Below the pieces are notes generated by a model. That model worked only from the letters and a program-made list of their open reading frames with translations, made no database searches and was not told the DNA's origin. Below, piece by piece: positions 1-9,437 of a stretch of DNA of 64,000 nucleotides. Where the stretch lies: contig NZ_JACHMM010000001.1 of the NCBI RefSeq assembly GCF_014204975.1, positions 3,534,001 to 3,598,000 of the forward strand. The letters are read 5' to 3'. Source of the stretch: Jiangella mangrovi (GTDB lineage: Bacteria > Actinomycetota > Actinomycetes > Jiangellales > Jiangellaceae). Each line of letters opens with the position of its first letter. Position 1 is the first letter of the stretch. The position numbers and the translations under genes are program-made.

Positions 1-40
1 GGCCCCTGGGCCGCCCGCTCACGTCATCGACCGCTCGTCG

Positions 41-967
41 TCACACCACGTCGCGGTGGCGCATCAGTAGCGCGGCCACGGCGGCGAAGGCCACCAGGTA
101 CGCCGCCACCAGCAGCGCCGCCGGCCGGCCGTCGAGCACCGTCAGCACGCCCGGCGCACCGTCCGGGTCGCCCTGGCCGCCGGCGCCCAGCGCGCCGGCC
201 AGCGAACCGGCCGCCGTCCCCGGTAGCACGTCGGTCACGTACTCCACGCCGCCCAGCAGGTTGCCGACGCCGCGCAGCAGGTTCTCGATCACCAGCGACC
301 ACACCAGCCCGAGGCCGACCGCCAGTGCGGGGCTGCGGGTCAGCACGCCGACCAGCACGCCGGCCGCGGCCCACATCCCGAAGATCAGCAGCGCTCCGCC
401 GGCCGACTCCGCCAGCGGGCCGAGCGCCGGCCAGACGATGCTCTGCCCCTCGACGACGGCGATCAGGGTCGACGCGATGAGGTCGAGGACCAGCGTCGCC
501 GCGACCACGCCGACGACCGCCACACCGACGGCGGCCAGGGTCCCGCCGAACGCCGGCACCCGGCGCGGGCCCTGCGTGAACACGGTCTTCCAGGCGCCCC
601 AGCCGAAGCCGCTGCCGGCGGCCAGCGCGCCCAGGATGAACATGATCGCGCCGCCGAACATCGGCATGCCGCCGGTGAGGACCGACGGGATCGCCGCGGG
701 CAGCAGGTCCGGCAGCAGCGCCTCGGGCGAGACGCCCTCGTTGGAGAAGCCGGACGATCCGGTGGCGTAGGCGATGTAGTTGAAAAGGTACGCGAAGGTG
801 AGGTTCAGCAGCAGCCACACCGTCGCCAGGACCCAGACGGCGGGCCACTTGCGCAGGCGCAGCAGCTCGGCCCGGGTGCTGGCGAGCAGGCCGCCCAGCG
901 GGCCGGTCGCGGATCGCGCCGCGCCGCTCCGGGCGGCGGGTGCGCTAGTCGTGGTCGCGGTGCTCAT
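41..967 (-). CDS. ABC-2 type transporter permease
   Basis: Membrane subunit of an ABC exporter, 308 aa. After a Ser/Thr/Ala-rich cytoplasmic N-terminus of about 40 residues there is a first hydrophobic span (WPAVWVLATVWLLLNLTF), then about five more Ala/Val/Gly/Leu-rich spans, the usual six-helix ABC-2 topology. The ATG overlaps the TGA of the ATPase gene (ATGA, 964-967), so the two are translationally coupled and form one transporter. The substrate cannot be read from the sequence. Relatives of this pairing export antibiotics, peptides or lipids. The divergent two-component system at 2031 is the likely regulator. Confidence 0.85.
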   Translation of the reverse strand: MSTATTTSAPAARSGAARSATGPLGGLLASTRAELLRLRKWPAVWVLATVWLLLNLTFAYLFNYIAYATGSSGFSNEGVSPEALLPDLLPAAIPSVLTGGMPMFGGAIMFILGALAAGSGFGWGAWKTVFTQGPRRVPAFGGTLAAVGVAVVGVVAATLVLDLIASTLIAVVEGQSIVWPALGPLAESAGGALLIFGMWAAAGVLVGVLTRSPALAVGLGLVWSLVIENLLRGVGNLLGGVEYVTDVLPGTAAGSLAGALGAGGQGDPDGAPGVLTVLDGRPAALLVAAYLVAFAAVAALLMRHRDVV

Positions 968-1896
968 CGGTTCTCCTCCTGGTCCGAGTGGTCCGCCTGG
1001 TCCGGGTGGTCGGTCGTCATCTCGAAGAACACGTCCTCGAGGGACCGCTCCGAGGGGCGGATCTCGTGGATGTCGGCGCCGGCCTCGACCAGCGCGCGGG
1101 CCAGCTCGGGCGCCCGCTCCTCGGGCAGCTCCAGCCGGACCCCGTCGTCGGTGAGCTGGACGGCGTCGTCGCCGGCCACCTGCATCGACACCGCCAGCGC
1201 CAGCTCGACGGGCTGCGCGCGGACCAGCAGGGTGCTGGCGCCGCGCAGCTCGGCGACGGTGCTCTCGGCGAGCAGCCGGCCGTGCGCGATGACGCCGACG
1301 CGGTCGCAGATCTCCTGGACCTCGGCCAGCAGGTGGCTCGACAGCAGCACCGTCTGGCCCTGCTGCGCGAGGTCGACGACGAGCTTGCGCATGTCGGCCA
1401 TGCCGGCGGGGTCGAGGCCGTTGGTCGGCTCGTCGAGGACCAGCAGGTCCGGCTCGCCGAGCAGCGCCGACGCCACGCCGAGCCGCTGCTTCATGCCCAG
1501 CGAGTACGACTTGAACGCGTCGCCGCCACGAGCCGCGAGATCGACCCGGTCGAGTGCCTCGTCGACGGCCCGGTCGGAGACGCCCTGGTAGCGGCCCATG
1601 ACGCGCAGGTTGTCGCGGCCGGAGAGGTACGGGTAGAAGCCCGGCCCCTCGACCAGCGCGCCGATGCGGGACGTCGCGCCGGGCTCGCCGGGCGCGTGGC
1701 CCAGGATCGTCGCGGTCCCACTGGTGGGACGGACCAGGCCGAGCAGCATGCGCAGCGTGGTCGTCTTGCCGGCTCCGTTCGGTCCGAGGAAGCCGTACAC
1801 CTCGCCGCTGCGGACGGTGAGGCTCACGTCGCTGACGGCGAGCCGTTCGCCGTAGCGCTTGGTCAGCCGGTCGGTGACCACGATGGTGTTCGTCAT
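964..1896 (-). CDS. ABC transporter ATP-binding protein (ABC-2 exporter)
   Basis: ATPase of the exporter, 310 aa. Walker A GPNGAGKT is at about residues 38-45, the ABC signature YSLGMKQ at about 131-137 and Walker B LLVLDEP at about 151-157, followed by SSHLLAE containing the switch His. The C-terminal 90 residues are the variable domain seen in bacitracin/multidrug-type (BcrA/CcmA-like) ATPases. It is first in a two-gene operon with the downstream permease. The ATG at 1896 faces the histidine kinase gene across about 135 bp, an arrangement common for exporters controlled by a NarL-type two-component system. Confidence 0.92.
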   Translation of the reverse strand: MTNTIVVTDRLTKRYGERLAVSDVSLTVRSGEVYGFLGPNGAGKTTTLRMLLGLVRPTSGTATILGHAPGEPGATSRIGALVEGPGFYPYLSGRDNLRVMGRYQGVSDRAVDEALDRVDLAARGGDAFKSYSLGMKQRLGVASALLGEPDLLVLDEPTNGLDPAGMADMRKLVVDLAQQGQTVLLSSHLLAEVQEICDRVGVIAHGRLLAESTVAELRGASTLLVRAQPVELALAVSMQVAGDDAVQLTDDGVRLELPEERAPELARALVEAGADIHEIRPSERSLEDVFFEMTTDHPDQADHSDQEENR

Positions 1897-1955
1897 GGCT
1901 CCACGCTCCCGCGCAGCCGCCGTCGCCCGCGTCGGCTCCAGAGCGGCATCGCACG

Positions 1956-1983
1956 TACGCAGATCCGCGTAGTGCGGTTACGC
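1956..1983. promoter_or_regulatory. Candidate response-regulator site between exporter and two-component system
   Basis: In the divergent intergenic region the half-site TACGC occurs at 1956-1960 and 1979-1983, and its inverse GCGTA at 1967-1971. This gives TACGC-N6-GCGTA-N7-TACGC. Such phased inverted half-sites would suit a dimeric NarL/LuxR-type regulator like the one at 3236. The binding is inferred only. Confidence 0.35.
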
Positions 1984-2030
1984 CGCGTTGCCGACGCCGG
2001 CGACGGGGCGGCCGTCCTAGGGTCGGTGAC

Positions 2031-3239
2031 GTGAAGAAGTACGCCCCTTTCAAGGTCTCGCTGCTCGACGCCGGCATCGCGCTGTTCCTGCTGTTCATCT
2101 GCATCGCGGGGACGCACGGTGCCAGCGCCGGCCAGGACGAGGGCCGCGACGCCGACGTGTACGCGTACGCCCTGGTGGTGCTCGCGACGCTGCCGTTCGT
2201 GCTGCGCAGCCGTTACCCGCGCACCGTCCTCATGGTGAGTGGCGCGGCCGTCCTGGGCTACCTCGCCGCCGGCTATCCGTACGGCCCGATCATGTTCACG
2301 ATCCTGGTGGTCAGCTTCACGTTCGGGTACCAGCTGCCGCTGCGGACGGCGGTGCGGTGGATCGGCGGCTACTGGGCGCTCATCGCCGTCTTGTCGGTGT
2401 CGCGGCTGCTGGACGAGTCCGGCGACTTCTGGCGGCAGGCCAGCGCCGGGACCATCGGCTCGCTGGCCGCGTTCGCCGCACCGCTCGCCATCGGCGCGGC
2501 GCTGAAGACGCGGCGCGAGTCGCAGGCCGACGTCCGGGCGGCGCTGGCCCGCCGCGCGGTGTCGGAGGAACGGCTGCGCATGGCGCAGGAGCTGCACGAC
2601 TCCGTCGGCCACGGGCTCGCGGTCATCGCCATGCAGGCCGGCGTCGCGCTGCACGTGCTGGAGCGCAATCCCGAGAAGGTGCGCGCGGCGCTCGAGGCCA
2701 TCCGCGACACCAGCAAGTCCTCGCTCGACGGCCTGCGCGCCGAGCTGCAGGTGCTGCGCAGCCCCGTCACCGACGCCGCGCCCCGCCGTCCGGTCGCCGG
2801 GCTGTCCGAGGTCGGCGTGCTGCTCGACCGCATCCGGGCCGGCGGCGTCGAGGTGACGGCGGACCTCTCCGGGGCCGACGGCGACCTCCCGCCGGACGTC
2901 GACGTCGCCGCGTACCGGATCGTGCAGGAGTCGCTCACCAACGTGCTCCGCCACGCCGCCGCCACCCGGGCCGAGGTGCGCATCCGGCGCTCGGACGGCG
3001 AGCTGCTGCTGGACGTGAGCGACGACGGCGTGGGCGCCCGGCCCCGTGCGGAGCCGCAGCTGACGCCGTCGTCCCCCGATGGGTCGGGCACCGGAATCGC
3101 GGGCATGCGGGCCCGGGCCGAGGCGCTCGGCGGGCGGCTGCAGGCCGGTCCACGGACCGGCGGCGGGTTCGCCGTCCACGCCCGGCTGCCCCTCGTGCCC
3201 GCGGACCGTCAGACGGACATGTCAGGATCGACGCCATGA
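2031..3239 (+). CDS. Sensor histidine kinase (HisKA_3 / NarL-partner type)
   Basis: Membrane sensor kinase, 402 aa, GTG start. Residues about 10-155 hold four to five hydrophobic spans with short loops and no large extracellular domain, suggesting intramembrane sensing. The phospho-acceptor is in ELHDSVGHG (His about 189), the HisKA_3 motif. The HATPase_c domain follows, with its N box in RIVQESLTNVLRHA and glycine boxes DDGVG and GTGIAGMRARAEALGG. The TGA overlaps the ATG of the response regulator (ATGA). It probably controls the divergent exporter. Confidence 0.93.
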   Translation: MKKYAPFKVSLLDAGIALFLLFICIAGTHGASAGQDEGRDADVYAYALVVLATLPFVLRSRYPRTVLMVSGAAVLGYLAAGYPYGPIMFTILVVSFTFGYQLPLRTAVRWIGGYWALIAVLSVSRLLDESGDFWRQASAGTIGSLAAFAAPLAIGAALKTRRESQADVRAALARRAVSEERLRMAQELHDSVGHGLAVIAMQAGVALHVLERNPEKVRAALEAIRDTSKSSLDGLRAELQVLRSPVTDAAPRRPVAGLSEVGVLLDRIRAGGVEVTADLSGADGDLPPDVDVAAYRIVQESLTNVLRHAAATRAEVRIRRSDGELLLDVSDDGVGARPRAEPQLTPSSPDGSGTGIAGMRARAEALGGRLQAGPRTGGGFAVHARLPLVPADRQTDMSGSTP

Positions 3240-3904
3240 GCGACGGCGTGATTCGCGTGGCGGTGGTCGACGACCAGGCGCTGGTGCGCATGGGGCTGGC
3301 CACCCTGCTGGAGACCGAGGACGACACCGAGCTGGCCGGCGAGGCGGCCGACGGCAGGGCCGGGGTCGACCTCGTCCGCCGTACGAAGCCCGACGTCGTG
3401 CTCATGGACATCCGCATGCCAGTGCTCGACGGCCTGGCCGCGCTGCGCGAGATCACGGCCGATCCCCTGCTCGCGCAAGTGAAGGTCATCGTGCTGACGA
3501 CGTTCGAGCTGGACGAGTACGTGTTCGAGGCGCTGCGCGGCGGGGCCAGCGGGTTCGTGCTCAAGGACTCGCCGCCCGACGAGCTGCTGCACGCCATCAG
3601 GGTGGTCGCCGACGGCGCGTCGCTGCTGTCGCCGTCCGTCACCCGGCGGGTCATCGAGCAGTTCAGCGCCCGCGACGTGCCGGCCAGCGCGCCGCACCCC
3701 GAGCTGGTCCGGCTCACCGAGCGCGAGCGCGAGATCGTCGCGTGGGTCGCCACCGGCCGGTCCAACGACGAGATCGCCGCCGAGCTCGTCGTCAGCCCGG
3801 CCACCGTCCGCACGCACGTGTCGCGGGCCATGGTGAAGCTGCACGCCCGCGACCGCGCCCAGCTGGTGGTCTTCGCCGTCCAGTCCGGGCTGACGCTGCC
3901 GTGA
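3236..3904 (+). CDS. NarL/LuxR-family response regulator
   Basis: Two-domain response regulator, 222 aa. The receiver has the acidic pair VVDDQ at about residues 11-14, phospho-acceptor Asp58 in VVLMDIRMP, Thr in VLTTFE and Lys in FVLKDSPP. A LuxR HTH at about 160-220 includes LTEREREIVAWVATGRSNDEIA and SPATVRTHVSRAMVKL. It is coupled by a 4-bp overlap to the kinase upstream and shares GTGA with the HAD gene downstream. All canonical receiver residues are present, unlike the fused regulator at 16471. Confidence 0.94.
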   Translation: MSDGVIRVAVVDDQALVRMGLATLLETEDDTELAGEAADGRAGVDLVRRTKPDVVLMDIRMPVLDGLAALREITADPLLAQVKVIVLTTFELDEYVFEALRGGASGFVLKDSPPDELLHAIRVVADGASLLSPSVTRRVIEQFSARDVPASAPHPELVRLTEREREIVAWVATGRSNDEIAAELVVSPATVRTHVSRAMVKLHARDRAQLVVFAVQSGLTLP

Positions 3905-4683
3905 AGGTCGTCGCCACCGACCTCGACGGGACCCTGCTGCACAGCGACGGGACGGTGTCGCCGCGCACCCGTTCCGCGCTCGCCCGGGCGGAGGAGGCCG
4001 GCGCGACCGTGGTGTTCGTGTCCGGGCGGCCGCCGCGCTGGATCGACGTCCTGGCGTCCGAGGTCGGCTCGCACGGGCTGGCGATCTGCGCCAACGGCGC
4101 GCTGGTCTACGACGTGCGGCGCCGCGAGGTGATCGAGGAGCACGGCCTGCCCGGCGACGTCGCGCTGGAGGTCGCGCGGGCCATTCGGGCCAGCGTGCCG
4201 GGCGCGACGTTCGCCATCGAGCGGCGGCTGACCTTCGGCCAGGAGCCGTCGTTCCGCGGCACCTGGCCCGCGCCCGACGGGACGGTGGTCGCCGAGCTGG
4301 AGGAGCTGCTGGCCGAGCCGGTCTCGAAGCTGGTCGTCACCCATCCGTCGCTCGACGCGCGCGAGTTCGTCTCGCGAGCGGCGGCCGTCGTCGGGTCGCT
4401 GGCGGCCGCGACCTACTCCGGGCACGCGCCCGTGCTCGAGGTCAGCCGGGCCGGCGTCTCGAAGGCGTCGGCGCTCGCGACCTTGTGCGCCGAGCTGGGC
4501 GTCGACGCGCACGACGTGGTCGCGTTCGGCGACATGCCCAACGACGTGCCCATGCTCACCTGGGCCGGCACCTCCTACGCCGTCCGCAACGCCCACCCCG
4601 ACGCCGTCGCCGCCGCGTCGCACCGCTGCGCCTCGAACGACGAGGACGGGGTGGCGCAGGTGCTGGAGCGGCTGTTCCCCTGA
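3901..4683 (+). CDS. Cof-type HAD-superfamily phosphatase
   Basis: Predicted cytosolic sugar-phosphate or nucleotide phosphatase, 260 aa. HAD motif I is ATDLDGTLL (Asp7 nucleophile, Asp9). Motif II is VFVSGRPP, the conserved Lys lies in the KASAL segment, and motif IV is VVAFGDMPNDVPML. The C2-type cap between motifs II and III is typical of the Cof/YbiV subfamily. The GTG start overlaps the response-regulator stop by 4 bp. Substrate not predictable; co-transcription with the two-component system may be fortuitous. Confidence 0.9.
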   Translation: MKVVATDLDGTLLHSDGTVSPRTRSALARAEEAGATVVFVSGRPPRWIDVLASEVGSHGLAICANGALVYDVRRREVIEEHGLPGDVALEVARAIRASVPGATFAIERRLTFGQEPSFRGTWPAPDGTVVAELEELLAEPVSKLVVTHPSLDAREFVSRAAAVVGSLAAATYSGHAPVLEVSRAGVSKASALATLCAELGVDAHDVVAFGDMPNDVPMLTWAGTSYAVRNAHPDAVAAASHRCASNDEDGVAQVLERLFP

Positions 4684-4720
4684 CGCGGATCCATTGCCAC
4701 AATGGACGCGGGAGGCGACG

Positions 4721-5448
4721 ATGCCGACGATTCGCCGGGTGGTGCTGCCGGTCGCCGTTGTGGTTGCTGTGCTGACCGCCGCGGCGTGCGGGTCCGAGGA
4801 CGCCGGCGGTGAGGTCGCCGGCCCGGCGTCGGCCCAGTACGACTGCTTCGGCGTCGTCACCACGGCCGCGGAGTGGGACGACGCGCCGCCGGTCGACGGC
4901 CTGGAGCACCCCGGCCTCGACGCGTTCGCCGCCGCGACCGACGGGCTCGACGGCTGGCGCGCGCTCGACACCGGCGACGAGGAGCTGGCTGCGGTGCGCC
5001 CCTCGACCCGCCCGACATCCTGGACGGCGAGGTCCGCGACCACGAACGCCTGATCGTCTCGCTGGTGGACGGGCAGTGGATGCCGACGTCCTCCGGGCCG
5101 TGCGCGCTGCGCGCTGTGATGGAGGGTCTCGGTCCCGGGACGGTGCTGCTCGACCCGGCGGCTCCGCCGTCGGCGGCCGACACGTCGCTGTCGCTGCTGG
5201 TCGTGGAGCAGGCCTGCGCGTCCGGCCAGGCGGCGACCGACCGCGTCACGGTGAGCGTCGACGAGACCGACGACGAGGTCCGGCTGGTCGTGGGCGTCCG
5301 TGGGGTCGAGGGCGGTGCGGACTGCCAGGGCAACCCGCCCACCCCGGTCGTCGTCGAACTCGACCAGCCGCTGGGCGAGCGCACGATCGTCGACGCCGCC
5401 CGGCTGCCGGCGATCGAGGTCCCCGTCGCGCCCGGTTCGGCGGGCTAG
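4721..5448 (+). pseudogene. Putative lipoprotein, frameshifted
   Basis: The ATG at 4721 follows GGAGG at 4711-4715 and begins a signal peptide (MPTIRRVVLPVAVVVAV) ending at a lipobox-like LTAAAC, so a secreted lipoprotein is expected. The first frame runs through DTGDEELAAV and then loses sense (terminates at 5053). The neighbouring frame takes over with PLDPPDILDGEVRDHE and continues to the stop at 5448. Adding one C to the C4 run at 4999-5002 restores one product of about 242 aa. The second half has evenly spaced Cys residues, as in exported proteins. Family not recognised. It is either a one-base pseudogene or a sequencing indel. Confidence 0.6.
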
Positions 5449-5583
5449 CCGCCCCCACCCACCGGGTGGGCCACCCCGCCCGGCTGGGAGGGAACCCACC
5501 CTATGGGCACGCACCGACAGAGCCGGGCGCTGGCCGAGCGAGCCGGAGACCCGCGCGGAGGCCTCTCCCGGCTGCCGGCGCAC

Positions 5584-5673
5584 CTTGGCACGCTGGAGCG
5601 TTCCACAAAAGCCACATCTCGGGCGCGTTTGGTCACTCGCGGCGTGCCAAGGACGACGCTGGAGCGTGCCAAG
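5584..5673. repeat. Short inverted/direct repeat cluster
   Basis: CTTGGCACGC (5584-5593) is matched in inverse by GCGTGCCAAG at 5642-5651 and again at 5664-5673. CGCTGGAGCGT occurs directly at 5591-5601 and 5657-5667. The cluster lies between the ends of two convergent genes, so it may act in transcription termination, but the long 48-nt spacer is unlike a simple terminator hairpin. Confidence 0.45.
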
Positions 5674-5675
5674 CG

Positions 5676-6248
5676 TCAGCGAACGAACCCGGCCACCACC
5701 GCGGCCAGCTGATCGTCCAACGGCACGGCGCCGCGGCGGTTGTCGATCTCGGTGTGCGGGGCGGGCGGCGCGACGTCCGGCAGGGTCGCGGCGGTGAACT
5801 CCTCGAAGTTCGCCAGCTTCTGACCGTCGCGGTCGTGGCCCCGGCCGAGGATCCGCTCGCGCAACGTGTCGCCGTCGGAGCGCACCCACAGCAGGTGCAC
5901 CGGGTCGCCACCCAGCCGCTCGACGTAGGCGGCCCAGCGCTCGAGCGAGCGGGTCTGGCCGGTGAACGGGGCGACGAGGATCACCGGGCAGCCGCCGGAC
6001 CGGACCTCCGCGGCGGTGTCGGCGAGCCCCGCGTACTCGTGCACCTTGATGTGCTCGTCGTACCAGGGGCCCTCGCGCTCGCCGAACGGCCGCCCGTTCG
6101 CCTCCAGCGTCGCGACCACGAACGGCGCGTAGACGGTGTCCTTGTCCAGCAGCGCGGGCACGGGGTCGAGCAGGGCGGCCAGCTTGCGCGCCACGGTCGT
6201 CTTCCCGGCTCCGGGCGCGCCGGCGATCATCCAGACGGCGACGGTCAC
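5676..6248 (-). CDS. P-loop AAA-type kinase-like ATPase
   Basis: 190 aa, GTG start giving [18 protein letters not shown] with Walker A at about residues 10-17. This is the layout of small P-loop kinases (gluconate-kinase, chloramphenicol-phosphotransferase or zeta-toxin-like): Lys-Asp after the first helix ([11 protein letters not shown]), an Arg-rich lid-like segment ([13 protein letters not shown]) and a hydrophobic strand HLLWVRSD. It probably phosphorylates a small molecule, target unknown. It lies 19 bp behind the NmrA-like gene and is likely co-transcribed with it. Confidence 0.75.
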   Translation of the reverse strand: MTVAVWMIAGAPGAGKTTVARKLAALLDPVPALLDKDTVYAPFVVATLEANGRPFGEREGPWYDEHIKVHEYAGLADTAAEVRSGGCPVILVAPFTGQTRSLERWAAYVERLGGDPVHLLWVRSDGDTLRERILGRGHDRDGQKLANFEEFTAATLPDVAPPAPHTEIDNRRGAVPLDDQLAAVVAGFVR

Positions 6249-6267
6249 GCCCGCCGACCCTACCCGC

Positions 6268-6912
6268 TCACGCCGTCTCGACCCCGAGGTGGAGGCGGTG
6301 GTGCCGGGGCCGCTCGATCTCGTCGGCGACGGCGACCGCGAGGTCCGCGTACGAGACCCGGGCCGCCGCGTCGCCCGGGACGAATCGGTACCGGCCGGTC
6401 CGCGGGCCGCCGGGGTCGAAGTCACCGGCCGGGGCGACGACCAGCCAGTCGACGACGGTGTGCGCGGTGCGGAACACCTCCAGCCCGGCCCCGTGGCCGA
6501 CCATGAAGTCGCGGTACTCGGCGGGGTAGCCCGGCGTGTCGATCAGCGGGCGCCCGGTCACGTCCGGCAGCTGCGAGGCCAGCCCGACGGCGACCAGCCG
6601 CGGCACCTCCGCCTCGGCCAGGCCGCTGAGCAGCGCCGACGCGGCAGCAGGGAAGAACTGCGCTGCGGGCGTGCCGAGATCAGCCGCCGCGTGGACGGCC
6701 GCGTCGTGCCCCGCCGACAGGGTGGCGACGGCGTCCCCGTCGGTCACGTCGCCGGCCACCATCCGGACCGAGCTGCCGCCGTCGTTCCCCAGGTCCGGAT
6801 GCCGCGCCGGGTCGCGGACCACCGCCGTCGCCGTCCACCCGCGTGCGGCCGCCTCGGCCAGCACCGCCCGCCCGGCTCGTCCGCCGGCTCCGAACACCAC
6901 GATCGTCGTCAT
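6268..6912 (-). CDS. NmrA-like NAD(P)-binding oxidoreductase
   Basis: Atypical short-chain dehydrogenase, 214 aa. The N-terminal dinucleotide fold has [14 protein letters not shown] (GxxGxxG type), AVVRDPAR after the second strand, and [11 protein letters not shown], as in NmrA/HSCARG and YwnB-like proteins. The classical SDR Tyr-x-x-x-Lys catalytic pair is not evident. Divergent from the HxlR regulator across 65 bp, which suggests control by that regulator. Predicted to be a quinone or NADP(H)-linked reductase or redox sensor. Confidence 0.82.
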   Translation of the reverse strand: MTTIVVFGAGGRAGRAVLAEAAARGWTATAVVRDPARHPDLGNDGGSSVRMVAGDVTDGDAVATLSAGHDAAVHAAADLGTPAAQFFPAAASALLSGLAEAEVPRLVAVGLASQLPDVTGRPLIDTPGYPAEYRDFMVGHGAGLEVFRTAHTVVDWLVVAPAGDFDPGGPRTGRYRFVPGDAAARVSYADLAVAVADEIERPRHHRLHLGVETA

Positions 6913-6977
6913 GACGCGGACGCTAGGCGGGCCCCTGGTTACCCCGCGGTGACCACCGAGGTCAGTACCGTGAACCC

Positions 6978-7346
6978 ATGCGCGCGCCGCTCGATCCCCA
7001 CATGTTCGACCCCGTCTGCCCGTCGACCCTGATCCCGCTGCGGTTCGCCGACAAGTGGGCCGGCATGGTCGTCCGCTGCCTCGAGGACGGCCCGCGCCGG
7101 TTCTCCGAGCTGCGGGTGCCGCTGCGCACCGTCAGCGCGAAGTCCCTGACCGCGTCGCTGAGGAACCTGCAGCGCGACGGCCTGGTCACCCGCACCGAGC
7201 GGCCCGGCCCGGAGCGCCACGTCGAGTACGCGCTGACGCCGCTCGGGCGCAGCATGCTCCCGGTCATCGAGGCGCTCTGCGCGTGGGGCGCGGCGCACTG
7301 GGACGAGCTGCTCGACGCCCGCGAGGCGGCCACGCCGGCCGTCTGA
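6978..7346 (+). CDS. HxlR-family winged-helix transcriptional regulator
   Basis: 122 aa regulator. A single N-terminal Cys (about residue 14, DPVCPST) is followed by the HxlR winged helix: WAGMVVRCLEDGPRRFSELR, the recognition region SAKSLTASLRNLQRDGLV and the wing RTERPGPERHVEYALTPLG. In HxlR proteins of the YodB/HypR type an N-terminal Cys senses electrophiles or disulfide stress. The divergent oxidoreductase at 6912 is the natural target, with the shared operator in 6913-6977. Confidence 0.88.
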   Translation: MRAPLDPHMFDPVCPSTLIPLRFADKWAGMVVRCLEDGPRRFSELRVPLRTVSAKSLTASLRNLQRDGLVTRTERPGPERHVEYALTPLGRSMLPVIEALCAWGAAHWDELLDAREAATPAV

Positions 7347-7360
7347 CCGGGCCGACGGCG

Positions 7361-7954
7361 TCAGCGGAGGATCGGCTCGCCCTCGAGCCGCACGCCGGCC
7401 GCCCGCATCGCATCGAGCGCCGCCGCCGTCGTCCCCGGAGCCACCCCGGCGGTCAGGTGCAGCAGGACCGTCGTCGCCAGACCGGCCCGGGCGGCGTCGA
7501 CGGCGGTCGCGCGGACGCAGTGGTCGGTGGTGAGGCCGGCGATCTCGACGGTGTCGACCTCGTGGGCGCGCAGCCAGTCGGCCAGGGCGACGTCGTCGTG
7601 CGACGAGCCCTCGAAGCCGGAGTAGGCCGCCTGGTAGTGGCCCTTGTCGAAGACGGCGTCGAACGGCTGCGGGTCGAGGTTGGGGTGGAAGGCCATGCCG
7701 TCGGTGCCGGCCACGCAGTGCCGCGGCCAGCTGTCGATGTAGTCGGGGGAGTCGGAGAAGTGGTCGCCGGGGTCGATGTGGTGGTCGCGGGTGGCGACGA
7801 CGTAGTCGTAGCGTCGCTCCCACGGGTCACCGTCGGTCCAGGCCTTGAGCACCTCGGCGATGCCGAACGCGACGTCGGCGCCGCCCGCGACGGCGAGGCT
7901 GCCACCCTCGCAGAAGTCGTTCTGCACGTCGACGACGATGAGTGCGCGCTTCAT
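7361..7954 (-). CDS. pncA: Nicotinamidase (isochorismatase-fold)
   Basis: Converts nicotinamide to nicotinate in NAD salvage, 197 aa. The catalytic Asp is in IVVDVQNDF (about residue 9), the Lys in FDKGHYQAAYSGF and the nucleophile Cys in TTDHCVRATAVDA. Metal ligands are present in RDHHIDPGDHFS (Asp and two His). The ATG at 7954 overlaps the stop of pncB by 4 bp, so the two steps nicotinamide to nicotinate to NaMN are translationally coupled. Length and motifs are typical of PncA. Confidence 0.94.
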   Translation of the reverse strand: MKRALIVVDVQNDFCEGGSLAVAGGADVAFGIAEVLKAWTDGDPWERRYDYVVATRDHHIDPGDHFSDSPDYIDSWPRHCVAGTDGMAFHPNLDPQPFDAVFDKGHYQAAYSGFEGSSHDDVALADWLRAHEVDTVEIAGLTTDHCVRATAVDAARAGLATTVLLHLTAGVAPGTTAAALDAMRAAGVRLEGEPILR

Positions 7955-9276
7955 GAGCGGTCCTCCCAGCGGGTCGGGATGGCGGGCTCACCGCGCGAGA
8001 GCTGCAGCGCGGTGGGGGGAAGCTCGGCGCGGGAGCGCTCGTGCCGCTCGCGGGCGCTGGTCAGCGGCTCGCGGCCGATGGTCTCGCCGCCGCGGACGAG
8101 GGGGATGAGCAGAGGTCGGTCGTTGCCGTCGTCGACCGGTTGGCGACCCACGCCGACGACCTCGGCCTCGGCAACCCCGCGGCGGTTGCGGCGGCGCAGC
8201 GCGAACTTGCGGCCGCCATGGCTGATCTTGTCGGGGCTCTTCTTCTCGACCGAGACCATGGTGCCGTCGTCGTCCTCGCGGGCCACGAGCTTGTAGACCA
8301 TGCCCGCGGTGGGCGAGCCGGACCCCGTCACCAGCCGGGTGCCCACGCCGTACGCGTCGACGGGGGCGGCGGCCAGCGCGGCGATGGCGTGCTCGTCGAG
8401 GTCGCTGGTGACGACGATGCGGGTGTCGCGGGCGCCGAGGGAGTCGAGGAGCGCGCGCACCTCCGTCGCCAGGGACAGCAGGTCGCCGGAGTCCAGCCGC
8501 ACGGCGCCCAGCTCGGGTCCGGCGATCTCGACGCCCAGCCGGACCGCCTCGTCGACGTCATAGGTGTCGACCAGCAAGGTCGTGCCCTTGCCCAGAGAGT
8601 CGACCTGGGCGGTGAACGCGTCGCGCTCGGTGTCGTGCAGCAGCGTGAACGAGTGCGCGCTGGTCCCGGCCGTGGGAACGCCGTACGTGCGGCCGGCCTC
8701 GAGGTTGCTGGTGGTGGTGAAGCCCGCGATGTAGGCGGCCCGCGCCGCGGCGACGGCCGCCTGCTCGTGGGTGCGCCGCGACCCCATCTCGATGCACGGC
8801 CGCGCGCCTGCCGCCGTCGTCATCCGTGAGGCCGCCGTCGCGACCGCGGAGTCGAAGTTCAGCACCGACAGCGCCAGGGTCTCGAGCACGACGGCCTCGG
8901 CGAACGTCGACTCGACGACCAGCAGTGGCGAGTTCGGGAAGTACGTCTCGCCCTCGCCGTAGCCCCAGACGTCGCCGCTGAACCGGTAATCGGACAACCA
9001 GGCGAGCGTGGCACCGTCGACGACGTTCTGCTGCTCGAGGAACACCAGTGCGTCGTCGTCGAACGAGAACCGTTCGATCGCGTCCAGCAGCCGGCCGGTC
9101 CCGCCGACCACGCCGTACCGGCGACCGCCGGGTAAGCGTCTGGCGAACACCTCGAACACCGACCGCCGTCCGGCGGTGCCCCGAGCGAGCGCCGCCTGCA
9201 GCATCGTCAGCTCGTAATGGTCGGTGAGCAGGGCCGTCGTAGCCGACACAAGCACCAGAGTATGCGGCTGCGCCAC
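7951..9276 (-). CDS. pncB: Nicotinate phosphoribosyltransferase
   Basis: Forms nicotinate mononucleotide from nicotinate and PRPP, 441 aa. The N-terminal [20 protein letters not shown] and [17 protein letters not shown] are characteristic of actinobacterial PncB, as are [14 protein letters not shown] (active-site His) and the PRPP-side segment [19 protein letters not shown] start at 9276. An internal GTG at 9249 begins closer to the conserved region and is possible. It faces clpS, the same arrangement as in mycobacteria. Confidence 0.93.
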   Translation of the reverse strand: MAQPHTLVLVSATTALLTDHYELTMLQAALARGTAGRRSVFEVFARRLPGGRRYGVVGGTGRLLDAIERFSFDDDALVFLEQQNVVDGATLAWLSDYRFSGDVWGYGEGETYFPNSPLLVVESTFAEAVVLETLALSVLNFDSAVATAASRMTTAAGARPCIEMGSRRTHEQAAVAAARAAYIAGFTTTSNLEAGRTYGVPTAGTSAHSFTLLHDTERDAFTAQVDSLGKGTTLLVDTYDVDEAVRLGVEIAGPELGAVRLDSGDLLSLATEVRALLDSLGARDTRIVVTSDLDEHAIAALAAAPVDAYGVGTRLVTGSGSPTAGMVYKLVAREDDDGTMVSVEKKSPDKISHGGRKFALRRRNRRGVAEAEVVGVGRQPVDDGNDRPLLIPLVRGGETIGREPLTSARERHERSRAELPPTALQLSRGEPAIPTRWEDRS

Positions 9277-9437
9277 GAATGGCCCGGATCATGCCGAGAC
9301 TGGCGAAGGCGTGGCGCGGGGTGGATGATGAGATGTCGTGGGCCGGCGGAACAAGGTCGGTCCGAGGCACGGTTGTGCATGTCAGCGCGAGGACGGCGCG
9401 GGGTGATGGCCGGAAGATGACACCATTGGGGGCCGTG

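Noticed and set aside
2935-5889. A 984-residue minus-strand open frame
   Set aside because: Antisense to the response regulator, HAD and lipoprotein genes; no domain or start signal.
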